From NCBI RefSeq assembly GCF_026340565.1, contig NZ_JAPEPB010000001.1, positions 6,980,001 to 7,044,000 on the forward strand: 64,000 nt of DNA. Direction: 5' to 3'. The stretch comes from Kitasatospora sp. NBC_01287 (GTDB taxonomy: Bacteria > Actinomycetota > Actinomycetes > Streptomycetales > Streptomycetaceae). The notes under the pieces are model-generated. The model ran no database searches. It was not told the DNA's origin and worked only from the letters and a program-made list of their open reading frames with translations. Positions 1-11,700 of this stretch are shown in pieces (the stretch's first letter is position 1; the number at the start of each line of letters is the position of its first letter). Made by a program: the position numbers and the translations under genes.

Positions 1-431
1 AGCGAGACCAGCACGCCCGAGCAGTCGGCGGGCAGCGCGGCCAGGCCCGCCCGCAGCGAGCCGCCCATGCCCTGCGCCCAGTCGGGGTTGGCCAGCACCG
101 TGCAGCCGTCGAGCCCGGCGGTGGCCAGCACCTGGTCGCGGGCCGCGCCGAGCACCACCAGGACGGGGGAGCAGCCGCCGTCCCGGACCGTGCGCACGGC
201 GTGCTCGACCAACGGCCGGCCGTGGAACGGCAGCAGCGCCTTGGGGCGCCCGCCCAGCCGCCGCCCGCCGCCGGCGGCCAGCACCAGGCCGGCCACGGGG
301 GCGGCGGCCGGGGCGGCCGGGGGCGCGGTGGGCCCGGTGGCGGCATCGGAAGCGGGCGTGGCGGCGGGCCCGGAAGTGGGCCCGGTGGCGGGCACGTCGG
401 GGGCGGCTGCGGGCGGGTGGGGCTCGGCCAT
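1..431 (-). CDS. MobA-like molybdenum cofactor nucleotidyltransferase (partial)
   Basis: The reverse strand reads an NTP-transferase N-terminus. A Pro/Ala-rich leader of about 45 residues precedes VAGLVLAAGGGRRLGGRPKA, the glycine-rich nucleotide-binding loop with its Lys, followed by LLPFHGRPLVEHAV and LANPDWAQGMGGSLRAGL. These are hallmarks of MobA/MocA proteins, which attach GMP or CMP to molybdopterin. The C-terminal part lies beyond the left edge. ATG at 431 gives the longest plausible start, but GTG at 296, right before the conserved domain, is a real alternative because the leader is low complexity. The gene is divergent from moaA, which supports a molybdenum cofactor role. Choice between the guanylyl and cytidylyl type cannot be made from this fragment. 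Confidence 0.8.
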   Translation of the reverse strand, partial: MAEPHPPAAAPDVPATGPTSGPAATPASDAATGPTAPPAAPAAAPVAGLVLAAGGGRRLGGRPKALLPFHGRPLVEHAVRTVRDGGCSPVLVVLGAARDQVLATAGLDGCTVLANPDWAQGMGGSLRAGLAALPADCSGVLVS

Positions 432-561
432 GCCACCAGCATGGCGGCAGCCGGGCCCCCGCCGCCCTGTGTGATTGCACAAGGGTGCGCTGCTGACCTT
501 GGACGGAAGCCGGTCGATGCGCCGCTGGATCTTTGCGCCGCGCCGTTCTCTACTGGCCGAT

Positions 562-1575
562 ATGCACACCGCCCCTTCCCCGCTGGTCGACCGCTTCGGC
601 CGGGTCCACACCGATCTGCGGGTCTCCCTGACCGACCGCTGCAACCTGCGCTGCACCTACTGCATGCCGGCCGAGGGCCTGAGCTGGCTCCCCAGGGCCG
701 AGGTGCTCACGGACGAGGAGATCGTCCGCCTGGCCCGGATCGCGGTGCGCCGGCTGGGGATCGCCTCGGTGCGGCTGACCGGCGGCGAGCCGCTGCTGCG
801 GCGCGGCCTGCCGGGGCTGGTGGAGCGGCTGACGGGGCTGGGCGTCGAGCTGTCACTGACCACCAACGGGATCGGGCTGGCCCGGCTGGCGGGCGAGCTG
901 CGGGCGGCCGGGCTGCGCCGGGTCAACGTCAGCCTGGACACGCTGCGGCGCGACCGCTACCAGGAGATCACCCGGCGGGACCGGATCGAGGACGTCTTCG
1001 CGGGCCTGGCCGCGGCCCGGGCGGCGGGGCTGGCGCCGGTCAAGATCAACGCCGTGCCGGTGCGCGGGGTCAACGACGACGAGATCCTCGACCTGGTCGA
1101 CTTCGCGGCCGAGCACGGCTACCTGCTGCGGTTCATCGAGTCGATGCCGCTGGACGCCCAGGGCGCCTGGGACCGGTCGGCCATGATCACCGCCGACGAG
1201 CTGCTCGCGGTGCTCGGCACCCGCTTCGACCTGCTCCCGGTGGCGCGCGCGCCGCTCGGGGCCCAGGGCGGCACCCCGCCGGCCGAGGAGTTCCGGATCG
1301 CCGGGACGGACACCGTGGTCGGCGTGATCGCCTCGGTCACCCGTCCGTTCTGCGGCACCTGCGACCGGGTCCGGCTGACCGCCGACGGCCAGTTGCGCAA
1401 CTGTCTCTTCGCGACCGAGGAGTCCGACCTGCGCGCCCTGCTGCGCGGCGGGGCGGGCGATGCCGAGATCGAGCGGGCCTGGCGCAACACCATCGCCCGC
1501 AAGGGCCCGGGCCACGAGATCAACTCCGCCGGCTTCGTCCAGCCGGAGCGGCCGATGTCGGCGATCGGCGGCTGA
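562..1575 (+). CDS. moaA: GTP 3',8-cyclase MoaA (molybdenum cofactor step 1)
   Basis: A 337-residue radical SAM enzyme that converts GTP to 3',8-cyclo-7,8-dihydro-GTP, the first step of molybdopterin synthesis. The N-terminal cluster motif is DRCNLRCTYCMP (CxxxCxxC, residues about 25-32). TGGEPLLRRG follows for SAM binding. The C-terminal second iron-sulfur cluster reads CGTCDRVRLTADGQLRNC (CxxC plus 13 residues plus C). The protein ends in Gly-Gly, as MoaA requires for activity. ATG at 562 matches the usual family N-terminus (short leader, then DRFGRVHTDLRVSL). An in-frame ATG at 475 would add 29 atypical residues. No clear ribosome binding site is visible. The gene converges on the lectin gene, with a hairpin between them. 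Confidence 0.95.
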   Translation: MHTAPSPLVDRFGRVHTDLRVSLTDRCNLRCTYCMPAEGLSWLPRAEVLTDEEIVRLARIAVRRLGIASVRLTGGEPLLRRGLPGLVERLTGLGVELSLTTNGIGLARLAGELRAAGLRRVNVSLDTLRRDRYQEITRRDRIEDVFAGLAAARAAGLAPVKINAVPVRGVNDDEILDLVDFAAEHGYLLRFIESMPLDAQGAWDRSAMITADELLAVLGTRFDLLPVARAPLGAQGGTPPAEEFRIAGTDTVVGVIASVTRPFCGTCDRVRLTADGQLRNCLFATEESDLRALLRGGAGDAEIERAWRNTIARKGPGHEINSAGFVQPERPMSAIGG

Positions 1576-1610
1576 GCGCCCGGGGCCGATCCTGGGCCGG
1601 GCCCGCGACG

Positions 1611-1657
1611 GCACGCCGCGGGGGCGGACCACCGGGTGGCCCGCCCCCGCGGCGTGC
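1611..1657. terminator. Bidirectional hairpin between moaA and the lectin gene
   Basis: Perfect 17-base arms (1611-1627 and 1641-1657, outer bases GCACGCCGCGGGGGCGG) flank a 13-base loop. It lies between two convergent genes. No U-tract follows, as is usual in Streptomyces. Confidence 0.7.
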
Positions 1658-1722
1658 GGTGCGTGCGGTGCATGCAGTGCATGCGGTCGTGCGGTGCACG
1701 CGGTGCGTGCGGTCGTGCGGTC
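1654..1722. repeat. Imperfect short tandem repeats (TGCGGTGCG type)
   Basis: The stretch after the moaA hairpin is built of overlapping variants of GTGCGGTGCGTGCGGT and TGCATGCAGTGCATGC. It contains no credible gene and ends just before the stop codon of the lectin gene. Confidence 0.6.
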
Positions 1723-1725
1723 ACG

Positions 1726-4700
1726 TCACGGATTCGGTTGCCAGGTGCCGCTGCTCCAGAGCGGGTTGGTGTTCGCGTCGTAGATCACGAAGTTGGAGTC
1801 GTCCTGCACGGAGGCGCGGACGCCCCCCGGGTGCCCGCCGGTGTTCCACAGGGCGTAGGCGGAGGTGCCCGGGACGGGGTAGACCGGGCTGCCGGTCACC
1901 GGGTCCTGCTGGGGCTGGTAGACGACGAGGTTGCCGTCGCTCTGGAACGCCGCCCAGGCGCCGGGGTGGTTGTAGGTGCCGGTGGACCAGAGCGCGGCAC
2001 CCGAGTTGAGGGAGTAGAGGACCAGGTTGCCGTCGCTCTGCATCGCCAGCCGGGTGTGCGCGGCGTAGACGGTGTCGCCGGAGTGGAGCACCGTGCCGGC
2101 CGGGAGGTCCGTCCTGCCGTTGCCGTCCGGCCCGATGGCGACCGTCACCAGGCCGAGGTCGGCCGCGGGGGCGCCGTTCTGCCCGGTGCTGAAGGAGGTG
2201 ACGGCGTTGCTGCCCGCGGCGGTGGCGCCGGGCCAGCTGACCAGGTGCCCCTGGCTGTTGAGTGCCCAGAGGTCGGGCACGCCGTCGCCGTTCAGGTCGC
2301 CCGAGGAGCCGATCCGCGGGTAGGCCGCACGGGTCGCGCCGGTGAGGATGGTGGTGCCCTTGGCGGGGTCGGCGAACGCGGAGTAGTCGGGTGCGGTCGC
2401 CGAACCGAGGGAGTAGGAGCGGATGGTCCCGTCCTGGGCCCGGCTCCACAGGGTCGCCTTGCTGTTGCTGTCGCCGCCGGCCGGGCCGGGGGCGATCAGG
2501 TCGTACTGGTCCCAGGTGCCGCTGGTGGAGAGCAGCCGGGCGTAGGCCAGGGTGCCGCCGGGGGTGGGCGCGTAGAGCCAGAGGTTCTTGTTCTCGACCG
2601 CGAGCAGCCAGGTCTGCGAGACGACGTACTTGGTGGTCGTGCTCCCGTCCGGGTTGGTGGTGGTGACCGGGGTGGTGCTCTCGCCGGTCGGGGTGCCCAG
2701 CGCCAGCACCTGGGTGGCCTGGCTCCAGTCCGGCGGCATGCCGAGCGTGGCGCAACTGGCGCTCACGTTGTTGGCGTCGCGGCAACTGGTGGGCTTGGTG
2801 AGCTGCGTCGGCTTGCCCAGGAAGTTGCCCATGCCGTCGTTCTTCAGCCGGTAGAGGTTGGCCTTGAGCGCCGGGGTGGTGGTGTTGTGCGCGATCACGT
2901 CATCGACGAAGGAACCGGACTGCAGCGAACCGCGGTGCGTCAGTTGGTAGTCGGCCCAGCTGTCGGCGCCCTGGAAGGCCGGGTCCTGGGCGCCCGGCGC
3001 GGCGGTCGCCTGGGCGGCGAGCGAGCGTGCGGCGTCCGTGTTGGCGCCGACGTAGTGCAGGTTCCCCGAGCCGTCCGGCAGCAGGATGTCGGGGCGGCGG
3101 TCGCCGGTCACGTCGCCGAAGACCGGGGTGGCGTTCTTGTCCCAGGGCGCGTAGAAGGTGTACTGCGCGAGCTGGCTGTAGTTGCCGGCGCGGTCCTTGG
3201 ACTGGGCGTAGACCACGTTGGTGCCCCACAGGCTCGGGCTGAAGGCGAAGGAGCCGGAGGCGCCGGAGGTGGTGTCGCTCTGCCCGCACTGCCAGCCGGT
3301 GACGCTCGCGTCCAGTGCCGTGGTGGCCCAGCGGATGCACGCCACGCCGGAGGCGCTGCCACCGGCGGCCGGTGCCGGGTCGCTCGCGTTGAGCTGGAAG
3401 GTCCCGGGCTTCTCCGGGTGGTTGGCGAAGTACTGGGGGTTGTCGTTCGGGGTGCCGGAGGGCGGGAACGCGGTGGAGCTGATGCCGACGGTCGGTGCGG
3501 TCTGGTCGACCCCGAAGTAGCACTGCGGTGAGTCCGAGGAGCCCAGGCCGTTGCTGATCGGCTCGGCGTCGTAGTTGTCGGCGTACCAGCCGTAGACGTG
3601 CCCGTCCTTGAGCCCGCCGACGCCGGCGTGCGAGGTGCCGTAGCTGATGCCGTTGTCCACCGTGATGGTCTGGTTGTCAGCGGCGCCGCCGCTGCCCCAC
3701 AGGTGGTAGACGGTGGTGACCGGCAGGTTGGTCGGCGACCAGAGGTTGACGTTCAGCTGGATGTTCTGGTTCGAGCCGAGCCAGCCCGGGTTGTCCCAGG
3801 CGTTGGTGCCACCGCTGGTGCAGGGCGCCTGGGCGCCGGTGTCGGCGAAGCCGGGGGTGGGGGTGGTGGAGGGGCCCCAGATCGTGGGAGCGACATCGTA
3901 GTTGGTGACGATGTAGGGGTTGTTCGCGAAGTGGTGGCGGTAGGCCGCGTTGTTCTCGTCGTCGGGGGCGAGGCCGATGGTGAAGTCGGGCCACTTGCCG
4001 GCCGAGGCCTGCTGCATCTGCGAGGTGACCGAGTAGGTCATCGGTCCGGCGGGGTCCATCCAGTTGTCACCGATCTTGGTGCAGCCGGCCATGGTGCCGT
4101 TGGTCCCGCAGGGTTGGGCGTCCCACCTGGTCCACTGGTTGATCGGCCCGGTCCAGTACAGGCCCATCGGGGTCGGGGTGCCGGGCGCCGCGGCGCTGGT
4201 GACCTGGGTGTACAGGGTGGCGCTGTAGACGGTCTGCGGGCCGTGCGAGGTGCTGGAGTCGGTGAGCTGCGAGGGCACCCCGATCCGGTAGTAGGCGCGG
4301 TAGCGGCCGTAGCCGGTGCAGTCCGAGTAGCCGCAGTAGCCGGTGCCCAACTGCGCGAGCTGGTCGGCGTTCTCGGCTTCGGGATGGTTCTCCTGCACCT
4401 CGACCGACTGCTGGCTGGCGCCCGAGGTCGTGACGCTGATCGAGGGGTCCAGGAACCAGGGGCCGGTGCCGTGCCCGAGCGCGTTCTGATCCGGCGTCAG
4501 GTCGACCGCGCCGCCCGAGGTGCTGACGGCGATCGGCGCCACTGTGGCGTGGTCGCCCGGCTCGGCGGCGGAGGACGTGTCGGCCTCGTCGCCGGCCGCG
4601 GCGTTCGCCGCCCCGCTGCCGCTCGCGGCCGGCTTGCGCGCCTGGGGCGCGCCGGCCGGGGTCGAACCGCCGGCCGGGGCCGCGGTGCTGGAGTCCCACT

Positions 4701-5523
4701 GCAGCGGCGGCGGCGAGGAGAACCGCTCGGTGCCGCCGGCGTCCTTGAACGCGATGTTGCCGGCCGCGTCGCTGCTGGTGCTCAAACCACCGCCGGAGAC
4801 CGGGAAGTGGAGCTTCTTCAGCTCCGGCCTGGCCGCCGCGGCCGCGGTCTTCACCACGATGACGTCACGCCAGCCGCCGGTGGGCAGCGCGGTCACCTGG
4901 AGGTCGACGTCAGGGCCGAGCACGCCGGGATAGGTGGCGGTGTCGCCGCTCAGGGTCGGCTTGGGAAGTGTGAACGGGGCGTTGACCGCGAGCTTCCTGC
5001 CGCCGCTGTCGGCCAGCACGGCCAGCGGGCCCGCGCCGCCGCCGGAGAGGGTGAGATCGGCGGGGAGGGCGGCCGGGCTGACCGTTCCGTCGGCGTTGAG
5101 GTGCAGGGTGGCGTCGACGGCGGCCCAGCCGGTGCCGCGCCGCACCCGCACCGGTTCGGCGTGCGAGGTGGTGGTCAGCGTGCCGTTGGGGTTGACCACG
5201 GTGTCCGAGGCCTCGTCGGTGAGCACGTCGACGCTCACCGGCTGCCCGGTGGCCTTGGCCTTGGCGCGCGCGGTGAGGATGGCCTGCGCCTGCGGGGAGA
5301 GGGCCGGGGCGGCGGCCTTTCCGGCGGCTGCCGCGGGGGGAGGAGTGCCGCCGGCGCCGGTGGCCTGCGCGCTCGGCGCGGCGGTCAGGGTCGCGGCGGC
5401 CAGCACGACCGCCAGTAACGCGGCGCGGCGCCCCGCCGCCGGACGCCGCAGGTGGACTGACGGTCTTTCAGGTCTTCTGATGCTGGGCATGTCGGATGCA
5501 CGTCTCCGGTCGAAGTCGGCCAT
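1726..5523 (-). CDS. Secreted FG-GAP repeat protein with C-terminal mannose-binding-type lectin domain
   Basis: A 1265-residue exported protein. The N-terminus has many arginines, then a hydrophobic signal AALLAVVLAAATLTAAP ending near AQA. The next 400 residues resemble the beta-rich N-terminal region often found in Streptomyces surface proteins (VDLTPDQNALGHG and neighbours). FG-GAP/VCBS-like calcium-binding repeats follow, such as GDVTGDRRPDILLPDG (near 800) and GDLNGDGVPDLWALN (near 1075). The last 130 residues hold three bulb-lectin sugar-binding repeats with QxDxNxVxY motifs: QSDGNLVLY, QSDGNLVVY and the variant QDDSNFVIY. ATG at 5523 has AAAGG eight bases upstream. A longer form from 5571 is less likely. 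Leucine codon 36 is TTA (5416-5418), implying bldA control. It is divergent from the RHS gene. Function is inferred as surface or glycan binding. Confidence 0.85.
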   Translation of the reverse strand: MADFDRRRASDMPSIRRPERPSVHLRRPAAGRRAALLAVVLAAATLTAAPSAQATGAGGTPPPAAAAGKAAAPALSPQAQAILTARAKAKATGQPVSVDVLTDEASDTVVNPNGTLTTTSHAEPVRVRRGTGWAAVDATLHLNADGTVSPAALPADLTLSGGGAGPLAVLADSGGRKLAVNAPFTLPKPTLSGDTATYPGVLGPDVDLQVTALPTGGWRDVIVVKTAAAAARPELKKLHFPVSGGGLSTSSDAAGNIAFKDAGGTERFSSPPPLQWDSSTAAPAGGSTPAGAPQARKPAASGSGAANAAAGDEADTSSAAEPGDHATVAPIAVSTSGGAVDLTPDQNALGHGTGPWFLDPSISVTTSGASQQSVEVQENHPEAENADQLAQLGTGYCGYSDCTGYGRYRAYYRIGVPSQLTDSSTSHGPQTVYSATLYTQVTSAAAPGTPTPMGLYWTGPINQWTRWDAQPCGTNGTMAGCTKIGDNWMDPAGPMTYSVTSQMQQASAGKWPDFTIGLAPDDENNAAYRHHFANNPYIVTNYDVAPTIWGPSTTPTPGFADTGAQAPCTSGGTNAWDNPGWLGSNQNIQLNVNLWSPTNLPVTTVYHLWGSGGAADNQTITVDNGISYGTSHAGVGGLKDGHVYGWYADNYDAEPISNGLGSSDSPQCYFGVDQTAPTVGISSTAFPPSGTPNDNPQYFANHPEKPGTFQLNASDPAPAAGGSASGVACIRWATTALDASVTGWQCGQSDTTSGASGSFAFSPSLWGTNVVYAQSKDRAGNYSQLAQYTFYAPWDKNATPVFGDVTGDRRPDILLPDGSGNLHYVGANTDAARSLAAQATAAPGAQDPAFQGADSWADYQLTHRGSLQSGSFVDDVIAHNTTTPALKANLYRLKNDGMGNFLGKPTQLTKPTSCRDANNVSASCATLGMPPDWSQATQVLALGTPTGESTTPVTTTNPDGSTTTKYVVSQTWLLAVENKNLWLYAPTPGGTLAYARLLSTSGTWDQYDLIAPGPAGGDSNSKATLWSRAQDGTIRSYSLGSATAPDYSAFADPAKGTTILTGATRAAYPRIGSSGDLNGDGVPDLWALNSQGHLVSWPGATAAGSNAVTSFSTGQNGAPAADLGLVTVAIGPDGNGRTDLPAGTVLHSGDTVYAAHTRLAMQSDGNLVLYSLNSGAALWSTGTYNHPGAWAAFQSDGNLVVYQPQQDPVTGSPVYPVPGTSAYALWNTGGHPGGVRASVQDDSNFVIYDANTNPLWSSGTWQPNP

Positions 5524-5757
5524 GGTGCTGCCTTTGGTGACACGTTGTTCGAACGGGAACGATGCGGCCAACAGGCATGATGCGTCAAGGAGTTCAGGGT
5601 ATTCCGGTGAGAAGTCCGCTTTGTGGTGCCGGGAACCCTCAAGTTATCTGCAAATCAGGGCTATTCGTATACGGGACAGGTCCGTCTGTGCTGAGGTGTG
5701 TCCCGCTCGAACGGTTGCGCGCTCGGCGGCGGACGGGAGGAACGCAGCCTCACTGAC
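5524..5757. promoter_or_regulatory. Shared divergent promoter region of the lectin and RHS genes
   Basis: This 234-base gap is clearly less GC-rich than its surroundings and carries no gene. On the + strand TTGTGG (5621-5626) and TTATCT (5644-5649), 17 bases apart, form a possible promoter for the RHS gene. On the - strand a TTGACG lies near 5584-5589, but no convincing -10 follows. The two divergent genes probably share regulation here. Confidence 0.45.
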
Positions 5758-8700
5758 ATGACAGCGCGAGGAGTGCTCGTGAGAGTTTGGCGTGCTCGAA
5801 CACGACCACGGCAACGTCCGATCTGGCGACCGCACAGATGGCTGAGCCTGGGGCTGGTGGCCGTGCTGGCCATGGCGTTACTGGCCGTGCCACCGACCGA
5901 GGCCTGGGCCGCGCGGCGCCCGCACGGCAAGACCTGGGTGCCGCCGGACACTCCCCTGGGCGGTGGCACCAGGTCGGTCGCGGGCGGGAACCAGGTGGTG
6001 AGCGGGCCGCGGCCGGCCGCCTACCCGCAGCCGAAGCAGTGGCAACCCGCCGTGGCCACCGCCCCGGTGGCCGCGGCGACGGCGACCGTCGTGCTCGGTG
6101 CCGACTCGGCCGAAGCGCGCGCCGCCGCGGCGGCCACCGGCGGTGGCTCACCGGCCTCCGCCGGCCTCTCGGCCGTCCCCGCCGGTTCGTCGGCCGTCAC
6201 CCTGGCGCAGGCCGCCGATGACACCAGCACGGCCCACCCGGTGAAGGTGGCCCTCGCCGGCCCGGCCGGCAGCAAGGCCGCCGGGGTGGCCGGACCGCTG
6301 CTCACGTTGACCGACGCCGACACCGGCGGCCCCGGCCACAAGGTGGTGGTGAACCTCGACCTGCCCGCCCTGGGCGACGGCCTCTGGGCCGACCGCGCGC
6401 ACCTGGTCCAGCTGCCGGCCTGCGCGTTGACCACGCCCGACCTCGCGCAGTGCCGGCAGCAGACCCCGCTGCAGAGCCAACTGGACCCGGGATCGGGTAC
6501 GTTGAGTGCCGAGGTGGCGCTGCCACAGCCGGCCGCCGACCATCCGGCGGCCGCCGCGGGCAGTGCGGGCGCCGCCACCGCCCCCGCCGCCGCGCCGATG
6601 GTGCTGGCCGCCACCTCGGGCCCCGCGGGCTCCGGGGGTTCCTACGCGGCGACCTCGCTCTCACCGTCGGCGAGTTGGGGCGCCGGGTCGAACCTCGGCG
6701 ACTTCACCTACTCGTACCCGATCCAGCTGCCCGGTGGGCTCGGCGGGAAGGCGCCCGCGGTGGCGCTGTCCTACGACTCCTCGGCGGTCGACGGGATGAC
6801 CTCGTCGACCAACTCGCAGTCCTCGTGGGTGGGTGACGGCTGGAGCTACTCACCCGGCTTCATCGAACGCTCCTACAAGGGCTGTTCGAAGGACGGCATC
6901 ACCAACTCCGGTGACCTGTGCTGGGGTGGGCAGAACGCCACCCTCTCGCTGGGCGGGCACTCCGGCACGCTGGTGCGCGACGACGCCACCGGGGTCTGGC
7001 ACCTGCAGAGCGACGACGGCTCGAAGATCGAGCAGCTGACCGGTGCGCCGAACGGCCTGAACAACGGCGAGTACTGGAAGGTCACCACCGGGGACGGCAC
7101 GCAGTACTGGTTCGGCCTGGACCACCTGCCGGGCGGTGACGGCACCGATCCCGCGACCAACTCGGCCTGGGGCGAGCCGGTCTACTCCCCGAACAGCGGC
7201 GACCCGTGCTACAGCTCCACCGCTGGGCAGGGCTCCTGGTGCACCATGGGCTGGCGGTGGAACCTCGACTACGTGGTGGACACCCACCAGAACCTGCTCA
7301 CGTACTCCTACGCGACCGAGACCAACAACTACAGCCGCGGGGGCGGGCAGAACGGCGGCAGCGGCACGCTGACCAGCTACGTCCGCGGCGGCTACCCGAC
7401 CCAGATCGCCTACGGCCAGCGGCTGCCGGAGCAGGTCGCGGCGCACGGCTCGGTCAACCCGGCCGTGAAGGTGGTCTTCGCCACCGCCGAGCGCTGCCTG
7501 CCCTCGGGGACGATCACCTGCGCGGAGGACCAGCGCACCACCGCGAACGCCGCCTACTGGCCCGACGTCCCGTTGGACCAGCTCTGCACCACGACCTGCG
7601 CCAACACCTCACCGTCGTTCTTCACCACCAAGCGACTGGCCGGCATCTCGACCCAGGTGCTGGTCGGCTCCGCCTACCGGACGGTGGACTCCTGGGCGCT
7701 GACCCACTCGCTCCCCGACCCCGGCGACGGCACCAAGCCCACGCTGTGGCTCTCCTCGATCCAGCGCACCGGCTCCGACGGCCAACCCGCCCAGACCCTG
7801 CCGGCGGTCTCCTTCGCCGCCCGCGAACTGCCCAACCGGGTCGACGGACTCGTGCCGGCCGAGCCGGTGTTCAACCGGCCGCGGATCCAGCAGATCACCA
7901 CCGAGACCGGTGGCCAGATCAACGTGGTCTACAGCCAGCCGCAGTGCTCGCGGGTGAACAACACGATGCCGGCCTCCGAGGACGGCAACACCATGGCCTG
8001 CCTGCCGGTGCACTGGTACCTGCCGGGGTCGAGCTCCACGGACCCGGTGCACGACTGGTTCAACAAGTTCACCGTGACCGATGTGACCGAGCAGGACGCG
8101 GTCACCGGGTCGCTGGTCAAGGACACCCACTACACCTACGCCGGCGGCGCGGCCTGGCACCGCGACGACGCGGAGTTCACCGACCCGAAGACCCGGACCT
8201 GGGACGGGTTCCGCGGCTACCAGTCGGTGACCACCACGACCGGCAGCGGCTTCACCGGTGAGGCACCCAGGACGCAGCAGACGGTGACCTACCTGCGCGG
8301 CATGGACGGCGACGTCAAGGCCGACGGCAGCGAACCCGGCGTCAGTGTCCCCGACCCGCTCGGCGGCTCGGTGACGGACAGCGACTGGCTGGCCGGCACC
8401 GAACTCGCCACCCAGGAGTACGACCAGGCCGGCGGCCAGGTCGTGGCGATGAGCGGCAGCACCTCCAACGGGCAGCAGACCACCGCGACCCACCAGCAGA
8501 GTGGCGGCATGCCGCCGCTGGTCGCGCGCTATCCCGCCTCCCAGCTCACCAGTGTCTCCAAGGAAAAGCTCTCGAACGGGAGTTGGCGCACCTCGACGAC
8601 CGTTGCCGGCAGCGATCCGGCGCACGGCAACCGGGAGACCCAGGTCGACGACAAGGGCGACGGCACGGCCGCCACTCCGGAGATCTGCACCACCGACTCC

Positions 8701-11700
8701 TATGCGACCAGCGCCGCCGACCCGATGCTGCTCACACTGCTGAGCGAGAAGAAGTCGGTGACCGGGCCCTGCGGCACCACCGCCACCAGCGCCAACACCC
8801 AGAGCGATGTCCGCAGCATCTACGACGGCCAGCCGTTCGGCCAGGCCGGCGCGCTGGCCGAGACCACCAGCTCGGAGCTGCTCGACCACTACGACGGCTC
8901 CGGGAACCCGGTGTTCGCCAACTCGGCCCGCGCGACCTTCGACCTCTACGGCCGCCCGGCCACGGTCAGCGAGGGCGACGGATCCACCTACGGCGCTTCC
9001 GGCAGCCGGCTGACCGGTCCCGATCCGGCCGCGCCGGCGGCCACCTCGGCGACCTCCTACACCCCGGCCACCGGCGCGCTGCCCACCCGGGTGACGCTGA
9101 CCGGCCCGATGGGCGCCTCCTGGGCGACCACCGTGGACCAGGACCCGGGCCGCGGCCTGCCGCTGGTCTCCACCGACGCCAACGGCCATGCCACCACGGA
9201 GCAGTACGACGGCCTCGGGCGGCTCGCCGCGGTCTGGCTTCCCCAGCAGGCCACCGGCAAGAACCCCAACTTCAAGTACTCGTACGCGATCAACGGTCTG
9301 ACCGGCCCCTCCGTGGTGACCAGCCAGACGCTGAACGAGGACAGCACCTACTCCTACACGAACCAGCTCTACGACGGCCTGGGCCGGCTGCGGCAGACGC
9401 AGGCGACCTCGCCGACCGCCGCCTCAGGCCGCCTGATCAGCGACGTCGGCTACGACTCGCACGGCTGGGAGGTCAAGGAGGCCGGGCCCTACTACGAGAA
9501 GACGAGCTTCCCCAACAGCACGATCTTCCTGCCGCAGGACTCCCAGGTGCCGTCCGAGACCTGGCTGACCTACGACGGACGCGGTCAGGTCGTCAACTCG
9601 GCCTTCATGTCCTACGCGCAGCTCCAGTGGTCGACCAGCACGGCCTACCCGGGCGCCGACCGCACCGACACCACCCCGCCGGCCGGAGGCTCGGCCACCT
9701 CCACGTTCACCGACGCGCGCGGGAACACCACCGCGCTCTGGCAGTACCACGGCGGCACGCCGACCGGGAACGCCGGCGACGCGGACGTGACCAGCTACAC
9801 CTACACGCCCTCCGGCCAGGCGGCCACCCGCACCGACGCGGCGGGCAACACCTGGTCCTACGGCTATGACCTGATGGGCCGTCAAACCTCCCAGAGCGAC
9901 CCGGACACCGGGACCTCGCGGACCTACTACGACGTCAACTCCCGGATCGACCACACCGTCGACGCTAAGGGAAACACCCTCGCGTACACCTACGACATCC
10001 TCGGTCGCAAGACCGCGATGTACAGCGGTTCGGTGGCCCCGGCCAACGAGCTGGCCTCCTGGAGCTACGACACGCTGGCCAAGGGCAAGCCCACCGGCTC
10101 GACCCGCTACGTCGGCGGCGCCGGCGGCGCGGCCTACAGCCAGGCGCTGACCGGGTACGACGCCGCCTACCGCCCGCAGGGCAGCACGGTGACCATCCCG
10201 GCGGTCGAGGGCGCGCTGGCCGGGACCTACACCACCGGCTACGGCTACAACAACATCCTGGGCACGCTCGACCACACCGACCTGCCGGCCATGGGAGGCC
10301 TGCCGGCCGAGACGGTCAGCAACGTCTACGACACCTCGGGGAACCTGCAGAACTCCTGGGGCAACGACACGCTGGTCCACGACGTCCAGTACGACGCCTT
10401 CGGCGACCCGGTGCGCACCACGCTGGGCGACTACGGCACCCAGGTGGTCTCCACCCAGGTGTACGACGCCGCCACCGGCTCGGTGCTCTCCTCCTTCCTG
10501 GACCGCCAGGCGGGCACCAGCTCCGTCGACCAGACCAACTACACCTACGACCCGTCCGGCCAGATCACCTCCGCCACCGACCTGCAGAACGCCTCCGCGC
10601 GTGACACGCAGTGCTACACCTACGACTACCTCGGCCGGCTGAGCCAGGCCTGGACGGACACCGGCAGCGTCACCACCAAGCCCACCGGCGTCTGGACCGA
10701 CACTTCGGGCACCTCCTACGCCAAGGGCAACCCGGCCTCGGTGCCGGGCATCGGTGGCTGCGCCAACGCGAACGGCCCGGCGACCTCGGCCGGTACGCCG
10801 AGCGTGGGCGGCCCGGCGCCGTACTGGCAGTCCTACGGCTACGACAGCACCGGCAACCGCACCCAGCTGGTCCAGCACGACGTCAGCGGCAACACCGCCA
10901 ACGACGTCACCACCACGCAGGTGTTCGGTACCCCTGGTCAGCCCAACACCGGCTCCGGCGGTCCGCACGCGCTGCTCTCCTCGACCGCCACCTCGCCGAG
11001 CGGCGGCACGAAGAAGACAACCTTCCAGTACGACCTGCTGGGCAACACCACCGCGATCACCGACACGTCCGGCACCACCACGCTCGGCTGGACCGGCGAG
11101 GACCAGCTCGCCTCGGTCGCCCGGACCAGCCAGCAGGGCGGCACCAGCTACCTGTACGACGCCGACGGCAACCAGCTGATCCGGCGCGACCCGGGCAAGA
11201 CCACCCTCGAACTGGGGATGGACGAGCTCACCCTCGACACGGCGAGCCAGTCGCTCTCCGATGTGCGCTACTACCCGTCACCGGGCGGTCTGACGATCAC
11301 CCGGGTCACCGCGGCCACCGGCGGGGGCACCCTCGTCTACCAGGCGGCCGATCCGCACGGCACCAACGGCGTGCAGATCGACACCAGTTCGGCGCAGACC
11401 GTCACGCGCCGCCCGCTGGACCCGTTCGGCAACCCACGTGGCACCCAACCCTCGCCGGGCAGTTGGTCCGGTGACAAGGGCTTCGTCGGCGGCATCCAGG
11501 ACACCGCCACCGGGCTGACCAACCTCGGCGACCGGGAGTACGACCCCGTCCACGGGCGCTTCCTCAACCCCGATCCGCTGCTGGCCGCCACGAGTCCGCA
11601 GCAGTGGAACGGCTACGCCTACAGCGGCAACGACCCGGTCGACAGCAGTGACCCGACCGGTCTCTGCCCGGCCGACATCTGCGGCGTCGGCACGCCCATC

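Noticed and set aside
5385..5642. Small reverse-strand frame over the lectin gene 5' end and its promoter
   Set aside because: It overlaps the signal peptide region of the lectin gene in another frame and has no features of a protein.
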